A stretch of 64,000 nt of DNA from Thermohalobaculum sediminis (GTDB lineage Bacteria > Pseudomonadota > Alphaproteobacteria > Rhodobacterales > Rhodobacteraceae): contig NZ_JAMFKN010000008.1 in the NCBI RefSeq assembly GCF_023487995.1, positions 124,001 to 188,000 of the forward strand, in the 5' to 3' direction. The notes below the pieces were generated by a model, which saw only the letters and a list, made by a program, of their open reading frames with translations, was not told the origin of the DNA and did no database searches. The position numbers and the translations under genes were made by a program. This document shows, one piece after another, positions 28,648 through 37,912 of this stretch. How positions within the stretch are numbered: position 1 is the stretch's first letter; every line of letters begins with the position of its first letter.

Positions 28648-29319
28648 ATGACATTTCCGAGACCCTTCGCCCTCGGGATTGCGGCCATCCTATACGGCGC
28701 GATGGCGCTCTCTGCAAACCCGTCGGATGCCGGGGCGATCGGGCCCTCGGACCGCGCCGCGCTCGAGGCGATGCGGGCGGGCGACATGCGCAAGCTGGTG
28801 TTCCACGATACGCCTCGCGCGCAGATGACCGAAAGCTTCCAGGACGGCGCGGGGCGGACGGTGGGGCTCGCCGACTTCTCGGGCAAGGTGGTGGTGCTCA
28901 ACATCTGGGCGACATGGTGCCCGCCCTGCCGGGCCGAGATGCCCTCGCTCGACCGCCTCGCCGCCAAGGTGAAGGGCGACGGCATCGAGATCGTGGCCCT
29001 CTCGACCGACCGCGGCGGCGCGGCCAAGGTACGCGGCTTCTTCGACGAGATCGGGGTGAAGAACCTCGCCATCTATGCCGACCCCTCGAACCGCCTCGCG
29101 CGGCAGGCGGCGGTGATGGGCCTGCCGGTCACGCTGATCCTCGACCGCGAGGGGCGCGAGATCGCGCGGCTCACGGGCGATGCGCACTGGGACGGCGCCG
29201 ATGCGCTCGCCATCCTGCGCCGGATCTCGGTCATGACGCGCGGCGCGCATACGCAAGGCGCGCGCCTCGACACCGGCACCGCCCTTGCCGATGCCGACCC
29301 GGCGGGGCGCCTGCGATGA
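28648..29319 (+). CDS. tlpA: TlpA-family thiol:disulfide oxidoreductase
   Basis: A 223-residue exported or membrane-anchored thioredoxin-like protein. It has an N-terminal hydrophobic anchor (about 6-23), the redox motif CPPC at 91-94 in [15 protein letters not shown], and the cis-Pro region [12 protein letters not shown]. TlpA-type proteins keep periplasmic thiols reduced, often for copper insertion into cytochrome oxidase; that role is inferred here. A strong GGAGGAACGAGGC stretch precedes the ATG. It overlaps the next gene as ATGA. Confidence 0.93.
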   Translation: MTFPRPFALGIAAILYGAMALSANPSDAGAIGPSDRAALEAMRAGDMRKLVFHDTPRAQMTESFQDGAGRTVGLADFSGKVVVLNIWATWCPPCRAEMPSLDRLAAKVKGDGIEIVALSTDRGGAAKVRGFFDEIGVKNLAIYADPSNRLARQAAVMGLPVTLILDREGREIARLTGDAHWDGADALAILRRISVMTRGAHTQGARLDTGTALADADPAGRLR

Positions 29320-29801
29320 GCGACGCCCCCACCCTGCCGGCCGCTGCGGCGCGGGTGCAGGCGGCGCTGGCGGCGCTTGGCTCGGAGGCCCGCGTGCGCG
29401 AGATGCCGGGCTCGACCCGCACGGCCGAGGACGCGGCCGCCGCCTGCGGCTGCCCGGTGGGCGCAATCGTCAAATCCCTGCTGTTCCGGGACGCCGAGGC
29501 CGGGAGCCCGATCCTCGTCCTTACCTCGGGCGCGAACCGGGTGCACGAGAAGCGCCTCGGCCGCCAGCTCGGCGTCAGGCTGGAACGCGCCGATGCCGAT
29601 TTCGTGCGCAAGGCCACGGGCTACGCCATCGGCGGCGTGCCGCCTCTTGGCCATGCCGCGCCGATCCGCACCGTCTTCGACCCCGCGCTACAGGCGTACG
29701 AAACCGTGTGGGCCGCCGCCGGCACCCCATTCGCCGTCTTCCCGATCACGCCCGCCGACCTGGTGCGCCTCACCTCGGCCGAGGTCGTCGAGGTCACCTG
29801 A
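29316..29801 (+). CDS. YbaK/EbsC-family prolyl-tRNA deacylase-like protein
   Basis: A 161-residue protein of the YbaK/ProX editing family, which hydrolyses mis-acylated Cys-, Ala- or other aminoacyl-tRNAs. The key lysine lies in VGAIVKSLLF (about residue 49). GYAIGGVPPLGH, typical of the substrate pocket, follows at about 103-114. ATG overlaps the tlpA stop. Editing specificity cannot be read from the sequence. It converges with the cytochrome b561 gene six bases downstream. Confidence 0.9.
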   Translation: MSDAPTLPAAAARVQAALAALGSEARVREMPGSTRTAEDAAAACGCPVGAIVKSLLFRDAEAGSPILVLTSGANRVHEKRLGRQLGVRLERADADFVRKATGYAIGGVPPLGHAAPIRTVFDPALQAYETVWAAAGTPFAVFPITPADLVRLTSAEVVEVT

Positions 29802-29807
29802 GCAGGT

Positions 29808-30401
29808 TCAGCGCCCCAGGATCATCCGCATGAGCACGCGGTCGCGGTCGGCCAGATGGTGCTTCACCGCGGCCAGCGCGTGCAGCCCGACCAGCACCGC
29901 GAGCCCGAAGGCCGCCCAGGCATGGATCGCGGCCAGCCGGTCGGACAGCGTCTTGTCCCCCACCGGGAAGGGGTCGGGCAGCTCGAACAGGCCGAACACC
30001 ATGTTCCTGATCTGCGGCATGTAGCCCCCGGCATCGTTCAGCGGCGAGGCCGAGGCCATCAGCCACCCCGTCACCGGCATCGCGAACATCAGCACGTAGA
30101 GCGCGAGATGCGTGCCCTCGGACAGCGCGCGCTCGGCCCGGCTCATCCCGCGCGGCAGGTCGGGCCGGCGGTTCGCCAGCCGCCAGCCGACGCGCAGGGC
30201 GGCGAGCGCGAAGACGACGAAACCCCAGCTCTTGTGCGTCTGAGTGAGCGCCGTGCGCTCGGCGATTCCATCCACGGTCATCTCGATCACGTTGACCATG
30301 TAGAAGCCGACGCCAAGCTGGAACAGGATGATCGCCGCCACCGCCCAGTGCAGCAGCCGGGCGGGCCAGCCCCAGCCCTCGCGCGTGTTGATCAGGCTCA
30401 T
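29808..30401 (-). CDS. cybB: Cytochrome b561-type membrane protein
   Basis: A 197-residue four-helix membrane haem protein of the bacterial cytochrome b561 family (CybB; YodB-like). Histidines expected as haem ligands are seen in RLLHWAVAAI (His18), TQTHKSWGF, GTHLALYVLM and the last helix IHAWAAFGLAVLVGLHALAAVKHH. Members oxidise or reduce ubiquinol and quench superoxide. Two YceI-family genes precede it on the same strand, a common b561-YceI arrangement, suggesting a shared electron or isoprenoid-quinone link. Confidence 0.93.
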   Translation of the reverse strand: MSLINTREGWGWPARLLHWAVAAIILFQLGVGFYMVNVIEMTVDGIAERTALTQTHKSWGFVVFALAALRVGWRLANRRPDLPRGMSRAERALSEGTHLALYVLMFAMPVTGWLMASASPLNDAGGYMPQIRNMVFGLFELPDPFPVGDKTLSDRLAAIHAWAAFGLAVLVGLHALAAVKHHLADRDRVLMRMILGR

Positions 30402-30429
30402 CGCCGGGCTCCCTTCCCTCCGGGTCGGC

Positions 30430-31059
30430 CTAGCGCACGCGCCGGGCGTTGAGAACGAAATGCACGCCCACCATGGGCTCGAGGTCGATCAGGGACGAGA
30501 AAGGCCCAACGCCAAGCCCGAAGCGCGTGCGATCGACCTCGAAGCGCCCCTCGGCGCGTGCGGCATTGGGGCCGATCCCCAGCGTGATGGGGGTCTCGAG
30601 CGCCTGCTGGCGGCCCTTGATCGTCACGACGCCCCGGGCAAGGTAGCCATCGCCCCCTGTCGGCTCCAGCCCTGTCAGCCGGTAGACCGCCTCGGGATGG
30701 TTCGCGCTGTCGAATCCCTCGGCCGAGGTCGCGAAGGCATTCACGATGGCATTGCCGAGATCGACCGACGCCGTGTCGATCGAGATCGCGAGCGTCGCCG
30801 CCTCGGGATGCGCGGCGTCGAACTCACCGCTGCCCGAGAAGGCGCGGAAGACGCCGCCGTCGGGTTTGCCGTCCAGCACGAAGTCGAAGGCGACTTCGGA
30901 CGCGCCGGGGTCTATCACCCATTCCGGCAGGTCCTGCGCGGTGGCGCGACCGGCCAGGGAAACCGCCAGCAGAAGGAACACGGCCGCAGCAGGGCGCCGG
31001 GCGATGCGCGCCGCAAGGGGCGGCACGCTCACCGTCGGTCCGGATGCGGCCGCGGCCAT
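30430..31059 (-). CDS. YceI-family periplasmic protein (copy 1)
   Basis: A 209-residue YceI lipocalin-like protein with an N-terminal signal segment (PAAAVFLLLAVSLAGRATA, cleavage near 41) and the family core DPGASEVAFDFVLDGK through GVVTIKGRQQALETPITL. YceI barrels bind polyisoprenoid chains. It lies between cytochrome b561 and a second YceI copy, eight bases from the latter. The two YceI proteins are clearly divergent paralogues rather than a recent duplication. Confidence 0.9.
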   Translation of the reverse strand: MAAAASGPTVSVPPLAARIARRPAAAVFLLLAVSLAGRATAQDLPEWVIDPGASEVAFDFVLDGKPDGGVFRAFSGSGEFDAAHPEAATLAISIDTASVDLGNAIVNAFATSAEGFDSANHPEAVYRLTGLEPTGGDGYLARGVVTIKGRQQALETPITLGIGPNAARAEGRFEVDRTRFGLGVGPFSSLIDLEPMVGVHFVLNARRVR

Positions 31060-31067
31060 GGCGTGCC

Positions 31068-31646
31068 TCAGCCCGCCGGGCTCATCTCGATGTCGATGCG
31101 CACCGGCACCACCGCGCTGACCGCCGGGGCGGCGTAGGACATGCCGAACAGTGTGCGGTCGATCTGGCCCGTCGCGGTGAAGCCCGCGATCGTCTTGGTC
31201 GCGTCGAAGGGCGACGGGCCCAGCTTGTTCAGCTTCGCGTCGAAGGTCACCGGATGGCTCACGCCCTTGATGGTCAGCGTGCCCGCCACCTTGGCCGTGT
31301 CGCGGCCGGTGGGGGTCACGGCGGTCGACTCGAAGACGATCTCGGGATGGTTCGCGACATCGAAGAAGTCGGCGGTCTTCAGATGGTCGTCGCGCGGACC
31401 CCAGCCGGTGTCGATGCTGGCGGGGTCGATGACAAAGCTCAGCCGCGTCGCCTCGACCTTCTCGGGGTCGAAGTCGATCTGCGCCTCGAAGGCGCGGAAC
31501 TGCCCGTGCACGGTCGAGAAGCCAAGGTGATCGACCTCGAAGGTGATCGCCGCATGGCTCTTGTCCATGACATAGGGCTCGGCGGCGGCGGGCAGGACGG
31601 AGCCGAGCGCGAGCGCTGCGGCAAGGGCGAAGCTGGCCAGTTTCAT
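31068..31646 (-). CDS. YceI-family periplasmic protein (copy 2)
   Basis: A 192-residue YceI protein: a signal peptide MKLASFALAAALALGSVLPAAA, then YVMDKSHAAITFEVDHLGFSTVHGQF, the classic YceI start, and GTLTIKGVSHPVTFDAKLNKLG. The family binds isoprenoid quinone-like lipids in the periplasm. First gene of the YceI-YceI-cybB operon, with about 150 bases of upstream DNA. It resembles canonical YceI more than its neighbour does. Confidence 0.94.
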   Translation of the reverse strand: MKLASFALAAALALGSVLPAAAEPYVMDKSHAAITFEVDHLGFSTVHGQFRAFEAQIDFDPEKVEATRLSFVIDPASIDTGWGPRDDHLKTADFFDVANHPEIVFESTAVTPTGRDTAKVAGTLTIKGVSHPVTFDAKLNKLGPSPFDATKTIAGFTATGQIDRTLFGMSYAAPAVSAVVPVRIDIEMSPAG

Positions 31647-31797
31647 GATCGGTTCCCGGTCATTTCAGGTCGGTTGCATGGGTCCTTGCCGGACGGCGCC
31701 GACAACACCGGGGAACATATGGCAACGCCCGCGCGCCGCCAGACGGGCCACAATGAATTTACCATTGCCGAAAACGCAAAGATCCGCGCCCGCCCCC

Positions 31798-32673
31798 TCA
31801 GCGCGTCGGCACCGGCTTCTCGCCGCGATAGTCATAGAAGCCGCGATTCGTCTTGCGCCCCAGCCACCCCGCCTCGACATATTTCACCAGCAGCGGGCAG
31901 GGCCGGTACTTGGTGTCGGCCAGCCCGTCATGCAGGACGTTCATGATCGCGAGGCAAACGTCGAGCCCGATGAAATCCGCAAGCTCCAGCGGCCCCATCG
32001 GATGGTTGGTGCCCAGCTTCATCGCGGTGTCGATCGATTCGACCGTACCCACGCCCTCGTAGAGCGTGTAGATCGCCTCGTTGATCATCGGCAGCAGGAT
32101 GCGGTTGACGATGAAGGCGGGGAAGTCCTCGGCATTGGCCGCGGTCTTGCCGATCTTCTCGACGACGCCCTTCAGAAGGTGGAAGGTCTCGTCATCCGTG
32201 GCGATGCCGCGGATCAGTTCGACCAGCTGCATCACCGGCACCGGGTTCATGAAGTGGAAGCCCATGAACCGCTCGGGCCGGTCGGTAGCCGAGGCGAGCC
32301 GCGTGATCGAGATCGACGAGGTGTTCGTGGTCAGGATCGTCTGCGGCCCCAGATGCGGCTTGAGCTCGGCGAAGATCCGGTTCTTGACGCGCTCGTCCTC
32401 GGTCGCCGCCTCGATGATCAGGTCGAGCGCACCCAGGTCGGTCAGTACCGGCGCCGGCCTGATCCGCGCCAACGCCGCGTCGGCCTCGGCCGCGCTCATG
32501 CGCTCCTTGGACACCAGCCGCTCGTAGCCCTGCCGGACCTTGCCGATCGCCGCCTCGACCTGCGCGGGGTTGATGTCGAACAGGCTGACCTCGTAGCCGG
32601 CCTGCGCAAAGACCTGGGCGATGCCTGCGCCCATCTGACCGGCGCCGACCACGCCTACCGTGCGGATCTCCAT
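31798..32673 (-). CDS. hbd: 3-hydroxybutyryl-CoA dehydrogenase
   Basis: A 291-residue NAD(P)-dependent 3-hydroxyacyl-CoA dehydrogenase. The nucleotide loop is VGAGQMGAGIAQVFAQAG at 9-26. The catalytic His-Glu pair lies in GFHFMNPVPVMQLVELIRG (near 138-156), and the C-terminal dimer domain includes GTNHPMGPLELADFIGLD. It oxidises or reduces acetoacetyl-CoA/3-hydroxybutyryl-CoA in butyrate, PHB or ethylmalonyl-CoA metabolism. Single gene with gaps on both sides. The nearby ETF operon fits acyl-CoA oxidation but is separate. Confidence 0.95.
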   Translation of the reverse strand: MEIRTVGVVGAGQMGAGIAQVFAQAGYEVSLFDINPAQVEAAIGKVRQGYERLVSKERMSAAEADAALARIRPAPVLTDLGALDLIIEAATEDERVKNRIFAELKPHLGPQTILTTNTSSISITRLASATDRPERFMGFHFMNPVPVMQLVELIRGIATDDETFHLLKGVVEKIGKTAANAEDFPAFIVNRILLPMINEAIYTLYEGVGTVESIDTAMKLGTNHPMGPLELADFIGLDVCLAIMNVLHDGLADTKYRPCPLLVKYVEAGWLGRKTNRGFYDYRGEKPVPTR

Positions 32674-32811
32674 GATCCCGAACCCCCGTTTATTCGTCCG
32701 CGCCTCTCATGGTGCGCTGCAGCGGCCAAGTATGGGCTTCATGCCACCCCGCGCAAGCGCAGGCGACGAAAAATGCGACGGCGCGACGAAAGTTTTGCGC
32801 GAGCGTGATGG

Positions 32812-33774
32812 TCACCGTTGCGGTTCGCGACCCACGCCGAACACGACCCTGCCGCTCACCCGCAACTCGAAGACGTCCGGGCGCGCGTAATGGCCGGCAT
32901 TGTCGACGATGGCCTTGGCCGCACGGACCTGCGCGAGGTCGAGTTCGGCGATCAGGATGCCCTCCTCGCCATGCAGGGGGCCCGCGACGATCTCGCCGCG
33001 CGGGTCGATGATGGCGCTGTCGCCGGTGTAGGTCGGCAGCCATTTCCTCGCTTCCGGCGGGATGTCGTCCCTGGTGCGGCATCCGCCGACGCAGAGAACG
33101 TAGCAGGCGCCCGCCGAGGCGAAGGCGCGGGACATGAGATGCTGACGCGGCCACATCGCCTCGGGCGCCGAGGGTACCTGCGGCGGCTCCCGCCCTGGCC
33201 AGAGCGCCACGTGAACCTGGGTGCCCTGCGCCATCAGCGCGAAGGACGGCAGCATCATGAAATGCTCCCAGCAGTTGAGCGCGCTGATCCGGGCGTAGCC
33301 GCAGTCGTGGACGCGCAGGCTGTCGCCGCTGGCGTTCTCGCCCCACTCGACGCGCTCGCCGCCGGTCGGCTTCAGCTTGCGATGCCTGCCGATGATCGCG
33401 CCCTCGCGCCCGATCGTCAGCGCGGTGCAGTAGAGTGTGCCCTGCGTGGTCCGGTCGCGCTCGACCACGCCGATGACGACGTCGATGTCGTGTTCCTTCG
33501 CCGCGGCGCACAGCCGGTCGGTGGTCTCGGACGGGATCTCGACCGCCTGCTCGTTGAACCGCGCGGCAAAGCTCCACCATTCGGGGCCATCATCCGGGGT
33601 CCAGCCGTACCCACCATAGCCATGCAGCCAGTTTTCCGAGAACGCCGCCAGCCTTGCGCCCTTGTGCGCGGCCTCGGCGATCAGCCGGCATGCCTTTTCG
33701 GTGGACGCCTCGCGATCCATCAGCACCGACGCCGCCTGAATGGCGGCAACCTTGAAGCGCCCGTCCCCGGTCAT
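32812..33774 (-). CDS. Nitrilase (branch 1, CWEH-type)
   Basis: A 320-residue carbon-nitrogen hydrolase. The catalytic triad is visible: Glu47 (AFSENW), Lys133 (GRHRKLKPT) and Cys168 (ALNCWEHF). The CWEH motif with the following FALMAQGTQVHVALWPGREPP is characteristic of true nitrilases (EC 3.5.5.1 type) rather than amidases. Such enzymes hydrolyse organic nitriles to acids and ammonia. The start at 33774 overlaps the preceding alpha/beta hydrolase stop (ATGA), so the two are co-translated. The substrate is unknown. Confidence 0.9.
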   Translation of the reverse strand: MTGDGRFKVAAIQAASVLMDREASTEKACRLIAEAAHKGARLAAFSENWLHGYGGYGWTPDDGPEWWSFAARFNEQAVEIPSETTDRLCAAAKEHDIDVVIGVVERDRTTQGTLYCTALTIGREGAIIGRHRKLKPTGGERVEWGENASGDSLRVHDCGYARISALNCWEHFMMLPSFALMAQGTQVHVALWPGREPPQVPSAPEAMWPRQHLMSRAFASAGACYVLCVGGCRTRDDIPPEARKWLPTYTGDSAIIDPRGEIVAGPLHGEEGILIAELDLAQVRAAKAIVDNAGHYARPDVFELRVSGRVVFGVGREPQR

Positions 33775-34565
33775 GGCCCCTCCAGTCTTTCCAGCCAGTC
33801 GCGCATCAGCGCCCTGAAGAGTTCGGGCCGCTCCCAGCCCGGCGAATGCCCGGCGCAATCCAGCAGCGCGAAGGTGCCGCGCGAATATCGCCCCTGCATC
33901 GCGACGGCATCGTGGCAGCCCACGATCGAGTCCTGGCGCCCGGCGACGATGAGCGCGGGCTTGTCGAACGCCGCGCCATTCATCGCGTCGTGGAACGAGA
34001 ACAGGAACCGCTCCTGAACGCGGGCCTCAAGGGCCGGGTCATGGAGGGCCCCCGCGGGCAGCTTGGTCTGGCGGATCTTCCCGACGATCCCGGCCGTCTG
34101 CACGACCAGGCGCTCCGCCCGATCCCTGAGCGCGGGCTCGAGCCCGGCGATCAGCGCGGCGTCCGGCACCAGCGCGACGGGCTCCGGCAGCGTTCCCTGC
34201 GCGGCGGAAGTGCCCCCCGGCACGATCAGGGCGAGGCCCGAAACGAGGTGCGGATGGGCATGGCCGAGACCCTGCGCGATATAGCTCCCGCGCGATTCGC
34301 CGATAACGGCCAGGGGTACGCCCGCCGCCGCCGCATTGGCGAAGGTCGCGACTTTCTGCAGCACGTCGTCCTGGGAGCGGACATGCGCGAAGCCGGTCGA
34401 ACCGCCGCAGCCGGGCAGGTCGGCATAGATCCGCTTCCAGCCGGGGACGCCATCGAACACCGGCTCGAGCGCGTCGAGTATGTGCCGGTGATCGAGCTTG
34501 CCGCCGTGCAGGACGAGGACCGGTTTCCCCGACCCGATCTCCACATGGTTGAGCCGCTGCGCCAT
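33771..34565 (-). CDS. Alpha/beta-fold hydrolase
   Basis: A 264-residue alpha/beta hydrolase. The oxyanion region is VLVLHGG (16-22), the nucleophile elbow GESRG holds Ser91, and the acid and base are likely Asp in AGRQDSI and His in DCAGHSPGW. The ATG at 34565 has an AGGGGGG ribosome-binding site, so the upstream ATG at 34613 is less likely. It is translationally coupled to the nitrilase. The reaction is not determinable; an ester, lactone or hydroxynitrile-type substrate would fit the partner. Confidence 0.88.
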   Translation of the reverse strand: MAQRLNHVEIGSGKPVLVLHGGKLDHRHILDALEPVFDGVPGWKRIYADLPGCGGSTGFAHVRSQDDVLQKVATFANAAAAGVPLAVIGESRGSYIAQGLGHAHPHLVSGLALIVPGGTSAAQGTLPEPVALVPDAALIAGLEPALRDRAERLVVQTAGIVGKIRQTKLPAGALHDPALEARVQERFLFSFHDAMNGAAFDKPALIVAGRQDSIVGCHDAVAMQGRYSRGTFALLDCAGHSPGWERPELFRALMRDWLERLEGP

Positions 34566-34760
34566 CGAACCCCCCTGCGCGAGAAGCTTAGGTGAGCCCG
34601 GCCGCCCTGTCACCGCAATCCGGCCATCCCATCCAACCGGGCCCCGGCGGCGCGGCGGCGCCGTCGGCCGCGCGACACATGGATGGGTAAAACTTTGAGT
34701 ATCAATCCCTTGAATACGGCATCATCCGGGAAAGCGCGTCCCTTCCGGTCAACCTCCGCG

Positions 34761-34795
34761 AAAAGGAAGGGCCCGCGCACCCGGCGCGGGCCCTT
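34761..34795 (-). terminator. Intrinsic terminator of the etfB-etfA operon
   Basis: A perfect 12-bp stem (34767-34778 with 34784-34795, arm AAGGGCCCGCGC) with a 5-base loop lies 33 bases downstream of the etfA stop. On the minus strand it is followed by CCTTTTC. It is the strongest terminator-like hairpin on this strand in the window. Confidence 0.8.
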
Positions 34796-34828
34796 GCAAA
34801 CCCTGGTCTGCGGGGAAAGGCGCGCTGC

Positions 34829-35758
34829 TCAGCCCAGCGCCTTCTCCAGCTCGGGCAGCACGACGAACAGGTCGCCCACCAGCCCGTAATCGGCCACCTG
34901 GAAGATCGGCGCCTCGTCGTCCTTGTTGATGGCGACGATGACCTTGCTGTCCTTCATCCCCGCGAGGTGCTGGATCGCGCCCGAGATGCCGACCGCGATG
35001 TAGAGCTCGGGCGCCACGACCTTGCCGGTCTGGCCCACCTGCCAGTCATTGGGCGCGAACCCTGAGTCGACCGCCGCGCGCGAGGCCCCCGTCGCGGCGC
35101 CCAGCTTGTCGGCCACCTTCTCGATCAGCGCGAAGTTCTCCTTCGAGCCCATGCCGCGCCCGCCCGAGATCACGATCCGCGCCGAGGTCAGCTCAGGCCG
35201 GTCGGACGAGACGACCTTGTCCTCGACCCATTCAGACAGGCCCGGATCGCCCGCCGCCGCGCCCTTCTCGATCGGGCACGGGGCCTGCTCGCCGGTGGCC
35301 TCGAAGCTCGCGCCACGCACGGTCACGACTTTCTTGGCGTCCTTCGAGCGCACGGTCTGGATGGCGTTGCCGGCATAGATCGGCCGCACGAACTCGTCCG
35401 GGCCGTTCACGCCCTGGATGTCCGAGATCACCATGACGTCGAGCAGCGCGGCGACCCGGGGCGCCACGTTCTTGCCCGAGGTGGTGGCCGGCAGCACGAT
35501 GTGCTCGTAGTCGCCGGCGAGGCTCACGATCAGGTCGGCGAGCGGCTCGGCGAGGCGCTTGCCATAGGCGTCGCCCTCGACGCAGATCACCTTGGCGACC
35601 CCGTCGAGCCGCGCGCAGGCCTCGGCCACCGCCCCGCACCCGGCGCCCGCGCACAGCATGTGGATCTCGCCGCCCATGCTCTTCGCGGCGGTGACGGTCT
35701 TGGCGGTCGCCTCGTTCAGCGCCGCGTTGTCGTGCTTGGCAACGATCAGGACGGCCAT
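34829..35758 (-). CDS. etfA: Electron transfer flavoprotein subunit alpha
   Basis: EtfA with EtfB carries electrons from acyl-CoA and other dehydrogenases to ETF-ubiquinone oxidoreductase. The 309 residues carry the C-terminal FAD domain: [39 protein letters not shown], the ETF alpha signature [17 protein letters not shown], and [13 protein letters not shown]. The ATG overlaps the etfB stop by one base. A perfect hairpin terminator follows. Confidence 0.97.
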   Translation of the reverse strand: MAVLIVAKHDNAALNEATAKTVTAAKSMGGEIHMLCAGAGCGAVAEACARLDGVAKVICVEGDAYGKRLAEPLADLIVSLAGDYEHIVLPATTSGKNVAPRVAALLDVMVISDIQGVNGPDEFVRPIYAGNAIQTVRSKDAKKVVTVRGASFEATGEQAPCPIEKGAAAGDPGLSEWVEDKVVSSDRPELTSARIVISGGRGMGSKENFALIEKVADKLGAATGASRAAVDSGFAPNDWQVGQTGKVVAPELYIAVGISGAIQHLAGMKDSKVIVAINKDDEAPIFQVADYGLVGDLFVVLPELEKALG

Positions 35759-36519
35759 CAGAGCACCCCCGCTTCGGTCTTGAGCTTCTCGACGAGTTCG
35801 GCCACCGAGCCGACCTTGACCCCGGCCTTGCGCGCCGGCGGCTCCTCGGTCTTCACCACCTCGAGCCGCGGACTCACATCGACGCCGTAATCGGCCGGCG
35901 TCTTGACATCGAGCGGCTTCTTCTTGGCCTTCATGATGTTCGGCAGCGACGCGTAGCGCGGCTCGTTGAGGCGAAGGTCGACCGTGACGATCGCCGGCAT
36001 CTTCACCTTGATCACCTGCAGGCCGCCGTCGATCTCGCGCGTGACCGTCGCGCTGTCGCCCTCGACCTCGACCTTCGAGGCGAAGGTGGCCTGGCTCCAG
36101 CCGAGCAGCGCCGCCAGCATCTGCCCGGTCGCGTTCATGTCGTTGTCGATCGCCTGCTTGCCCGCGAGCACGAGGCCGGGCTTCTCCTCGTCGATCACGG
36201 CCTTCAGCAGCTTCGCCACCGCCAGAGGCTCGATGTCGGTCGCCACGTCCTCGGCGGCCTCGATCAGGATCGCGCGATCGGCGCCCATCGCCAGCGCCGT
36301 GCGCAGGGTTTCCTGCGCCTGTTTCACGCCGATCGAGACGGCGACGATCTCCTCGGCCTTGCCCGCTTCCTTCAGCCGGATCGCCTCCTCGACGGCGATC
36401 TCGTCGAAGGGATTCATCGACATCTTGACGTTCGCGAGGTCGACGCCGCTTCCGTCCGCCTTCACGCGGACCTTCACGTTGTAGTCGATCACGCGCTTGA
36501 CAGGCACAAGCACCTTCAT
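35758..36519 (-). CDS. etfB: Electron transfer flavoprotein subunit beta
   Basis: EtfB binds AMP and pairs with EtfA. The 253 residues begin [19 protein letters not shown]. They contain [16 protein letters not shown], the AMP-binding ETF-beta signature [34 protein letters not shown], and [10 protein letters not shown]-like C-terminal basic residues. GAGAGAA precedes the ATG. A 241-base gap upstream should hold the operon promoter. The length of about 250 is standard. Confidence 0.97.
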   Translation of the reverse strand: MKVLVPVKRVIDYNVKVRVKADGSGVDLANVKMSMNPFDEIAVEEAIRLKEAGKAEEIVAVSIGVKQAQETLRTALAMGADRAILIEAAEDVATDIEPLAVAKLLKAVIDEEKPGLVLAGKQAIDNDMNATGQMLAALLGWSQATFASKVEVEGDSATVTREIDGGLQVIKVKMPAIVTVDLRLNEPRYASLPNIMKAKKKPLDVKTPADYGVDVSPRLEVVKTEEPPARKAGVKVGSVAELVEKLKTEAGVL

Positions 36520-36760
36520 CTGCGTTCTCTCCTCGAAGCCATTGCTCGACCGGCCGGGGACCGGCGGCCGCATCTGCATCCGGCGCATCCCTTAGCGCAA
36601 CCGGCGCGCGCTTCGTAGGGAAAAAGCGACGCGGCAGGACGGGATTCGCCGATCGAGGCCGGATGGGCGCCATGGACACAGGCGCTCGCGCCGCCCATGC
36701 CGCGCCGGGGCCGCCTTCGCCGGCACCCGAGGCCGTTCAGCGTCGGCAGGCGACCGCGGC
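36520..36760. other. 241-base upstream region of etfB
   Basis: This gap between the nitronate monooxygenase stop and the etfB start contains no recognisable gene. It probably carries the etfBA promoter on the minus strand. Short GC palindromes such as CCGGCCGGGGACCGG near 36551 are present, but I cannot assign a regulator. Confidence 0.4.
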
Positions 36761-37840
36761 TCACGCCGGACGGGCAAGCCCTGCAAGGATCGTCTCCGCC
36801 TCGCCGACGAGGCGCGCGACGAGCTCACCCGCCGGTAGTTCGCGCGCAAGGCCCGCCGCCTGGCCATAGAGATCGAACGAGAAATCATCCCGCCCCGCGG
36901 CCTCCGCCGCGTTCCGAAGCGGCCCGCTCAGCGCGTACATGGCAAGGAACGGGGCCGGTGGCGGCGCATTCTCGGCCATCCCTTCGGTGTAGCGCGTGCG
37001 CCGCGCCCGCGCCGGATAGCCCGAATGCGCGTCGGTAAAGGCCGTGTCGCTGCCGTCCGAGCCGCGCACCGCGGCCCGATGGTGCGGCGGGACGCTGGCC
37101 TCGGGGCAGGCGAGGAAGGCCGTCCCCATCTGCACCCCCGCGGCGCCCAGCGCGAAGGCCGCGGCGATGCCGCGCCCGTCCGCGATCCCGCCGGCCGCAA
37201 TCACGGGAAGGTCGATCGCGTCGACTACCTGCGGCACCAGCGCAAGCGCCCCGATGCCCTGATCGGCCCGGGTCCAGGCATGCGCGCCGCGGTGGCCGCC
37301 GGCCTCCCACCCTTGGGCGATCACGGCATCGCAACCCGCCGCGGCGAGGACGTGGGCCTCGCGGACCGTGGTCGCGGTCGCCATGACCGCGATCCCCGCT
37401 TCCTTCAGCGCGCGCATCGCCGCCTCGTCCGGCAGGCCGAAATGGAAGCTCACCACCGCGGGCCGGGCGGCGAGAGCGGCCGCGAGCTTCGCGGGCGTGA
37501 AGCCCTCGGGGATCGCCTCGATCCCGGGCGGCTCGCCGAGTCCCAGCTCGGCGTAATAGGGCCTGAGGCGGTCCTGGATCGCGGCCTCGCGCGCCGCGTC
37601 GGGCCGGGCGGGGATGTGCGCGAAGAAGTTGAGGTTGACCGCGCGGTTGGTCAGCCGCGCGACGGCGGCCATCGACGCCTCGATCCCCTCGGGCGCGGCC
37701 TCACCGAGCCCGAGCGAGCCGATGCCGCCCGCGTTGCTGACCGCCGCGGCAAGCTCGGGCGTGGCAAAGCCCGCCATCGGCGCCTGGATGATGGGGTGCT
37801 CGATCCCGAGACGATCGAAGAAATGCCGGTGTCGTCGCAT
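36761..37840 (-). CDS. Nitronate monooxygenase (2-nitropropane dioxygenase family)
   Basis: A 359-residue FMN-dependent TIM barrel that would oxidise alkyl nitronates such as propionate 3-nitronate. Family features: IEHPIIQAPMAGFATPELAAAVSNAGGIGSL at the N-terminus, DAVIAQGWEAGGHRGAH with the catalytic His region near residue 190, PVIAAGGIADGRGIAAAFALGAAGVQMGTAFL as FMN phosphate site. The start at 37840 (MRRHRHFFDRLG) is preferred over 37897. It is not obviously operonic. Confidence 0.93.
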   Translation of the reverse strand: MRRHRHFFDRLGIEHPIIQAPMAGFATPELAAAVSNAGGIGSLGLGEAAPEGIEASMAAVARLTNRAVNLNFFAHIPARPDAAREAAIQDRLRPYYAELGLGEPPGIEAIPEGFTPAKLAAALAARPAVVSFHFGLPDEAAMRALKEAGIAVMATATTVREAHVLAAAGCDAVIAQGWEAGGHRGAHAWTRADQGIGALALVPQVVDAIDLPVIAAGGIADGRGIAAAFALGAAGVQMGTAFLACPEASVPPHHRAAVRGSDGSDTAFTDAHSGYPARARRTRYTEGMAENAPPPAPFLAMYALSGPLRNAAEAAGRDDFSFDLYGQAAGLARELPAGELVARLVGEAETILAGLARPA

Positions 37841-37912
37841 GGCACCCTCTCGCTGCTTCAGCGGTCCTGCGGCCCGGCGCATCCGCAAGAATAGCACCTG
37901 CGCGTCGCTTCG

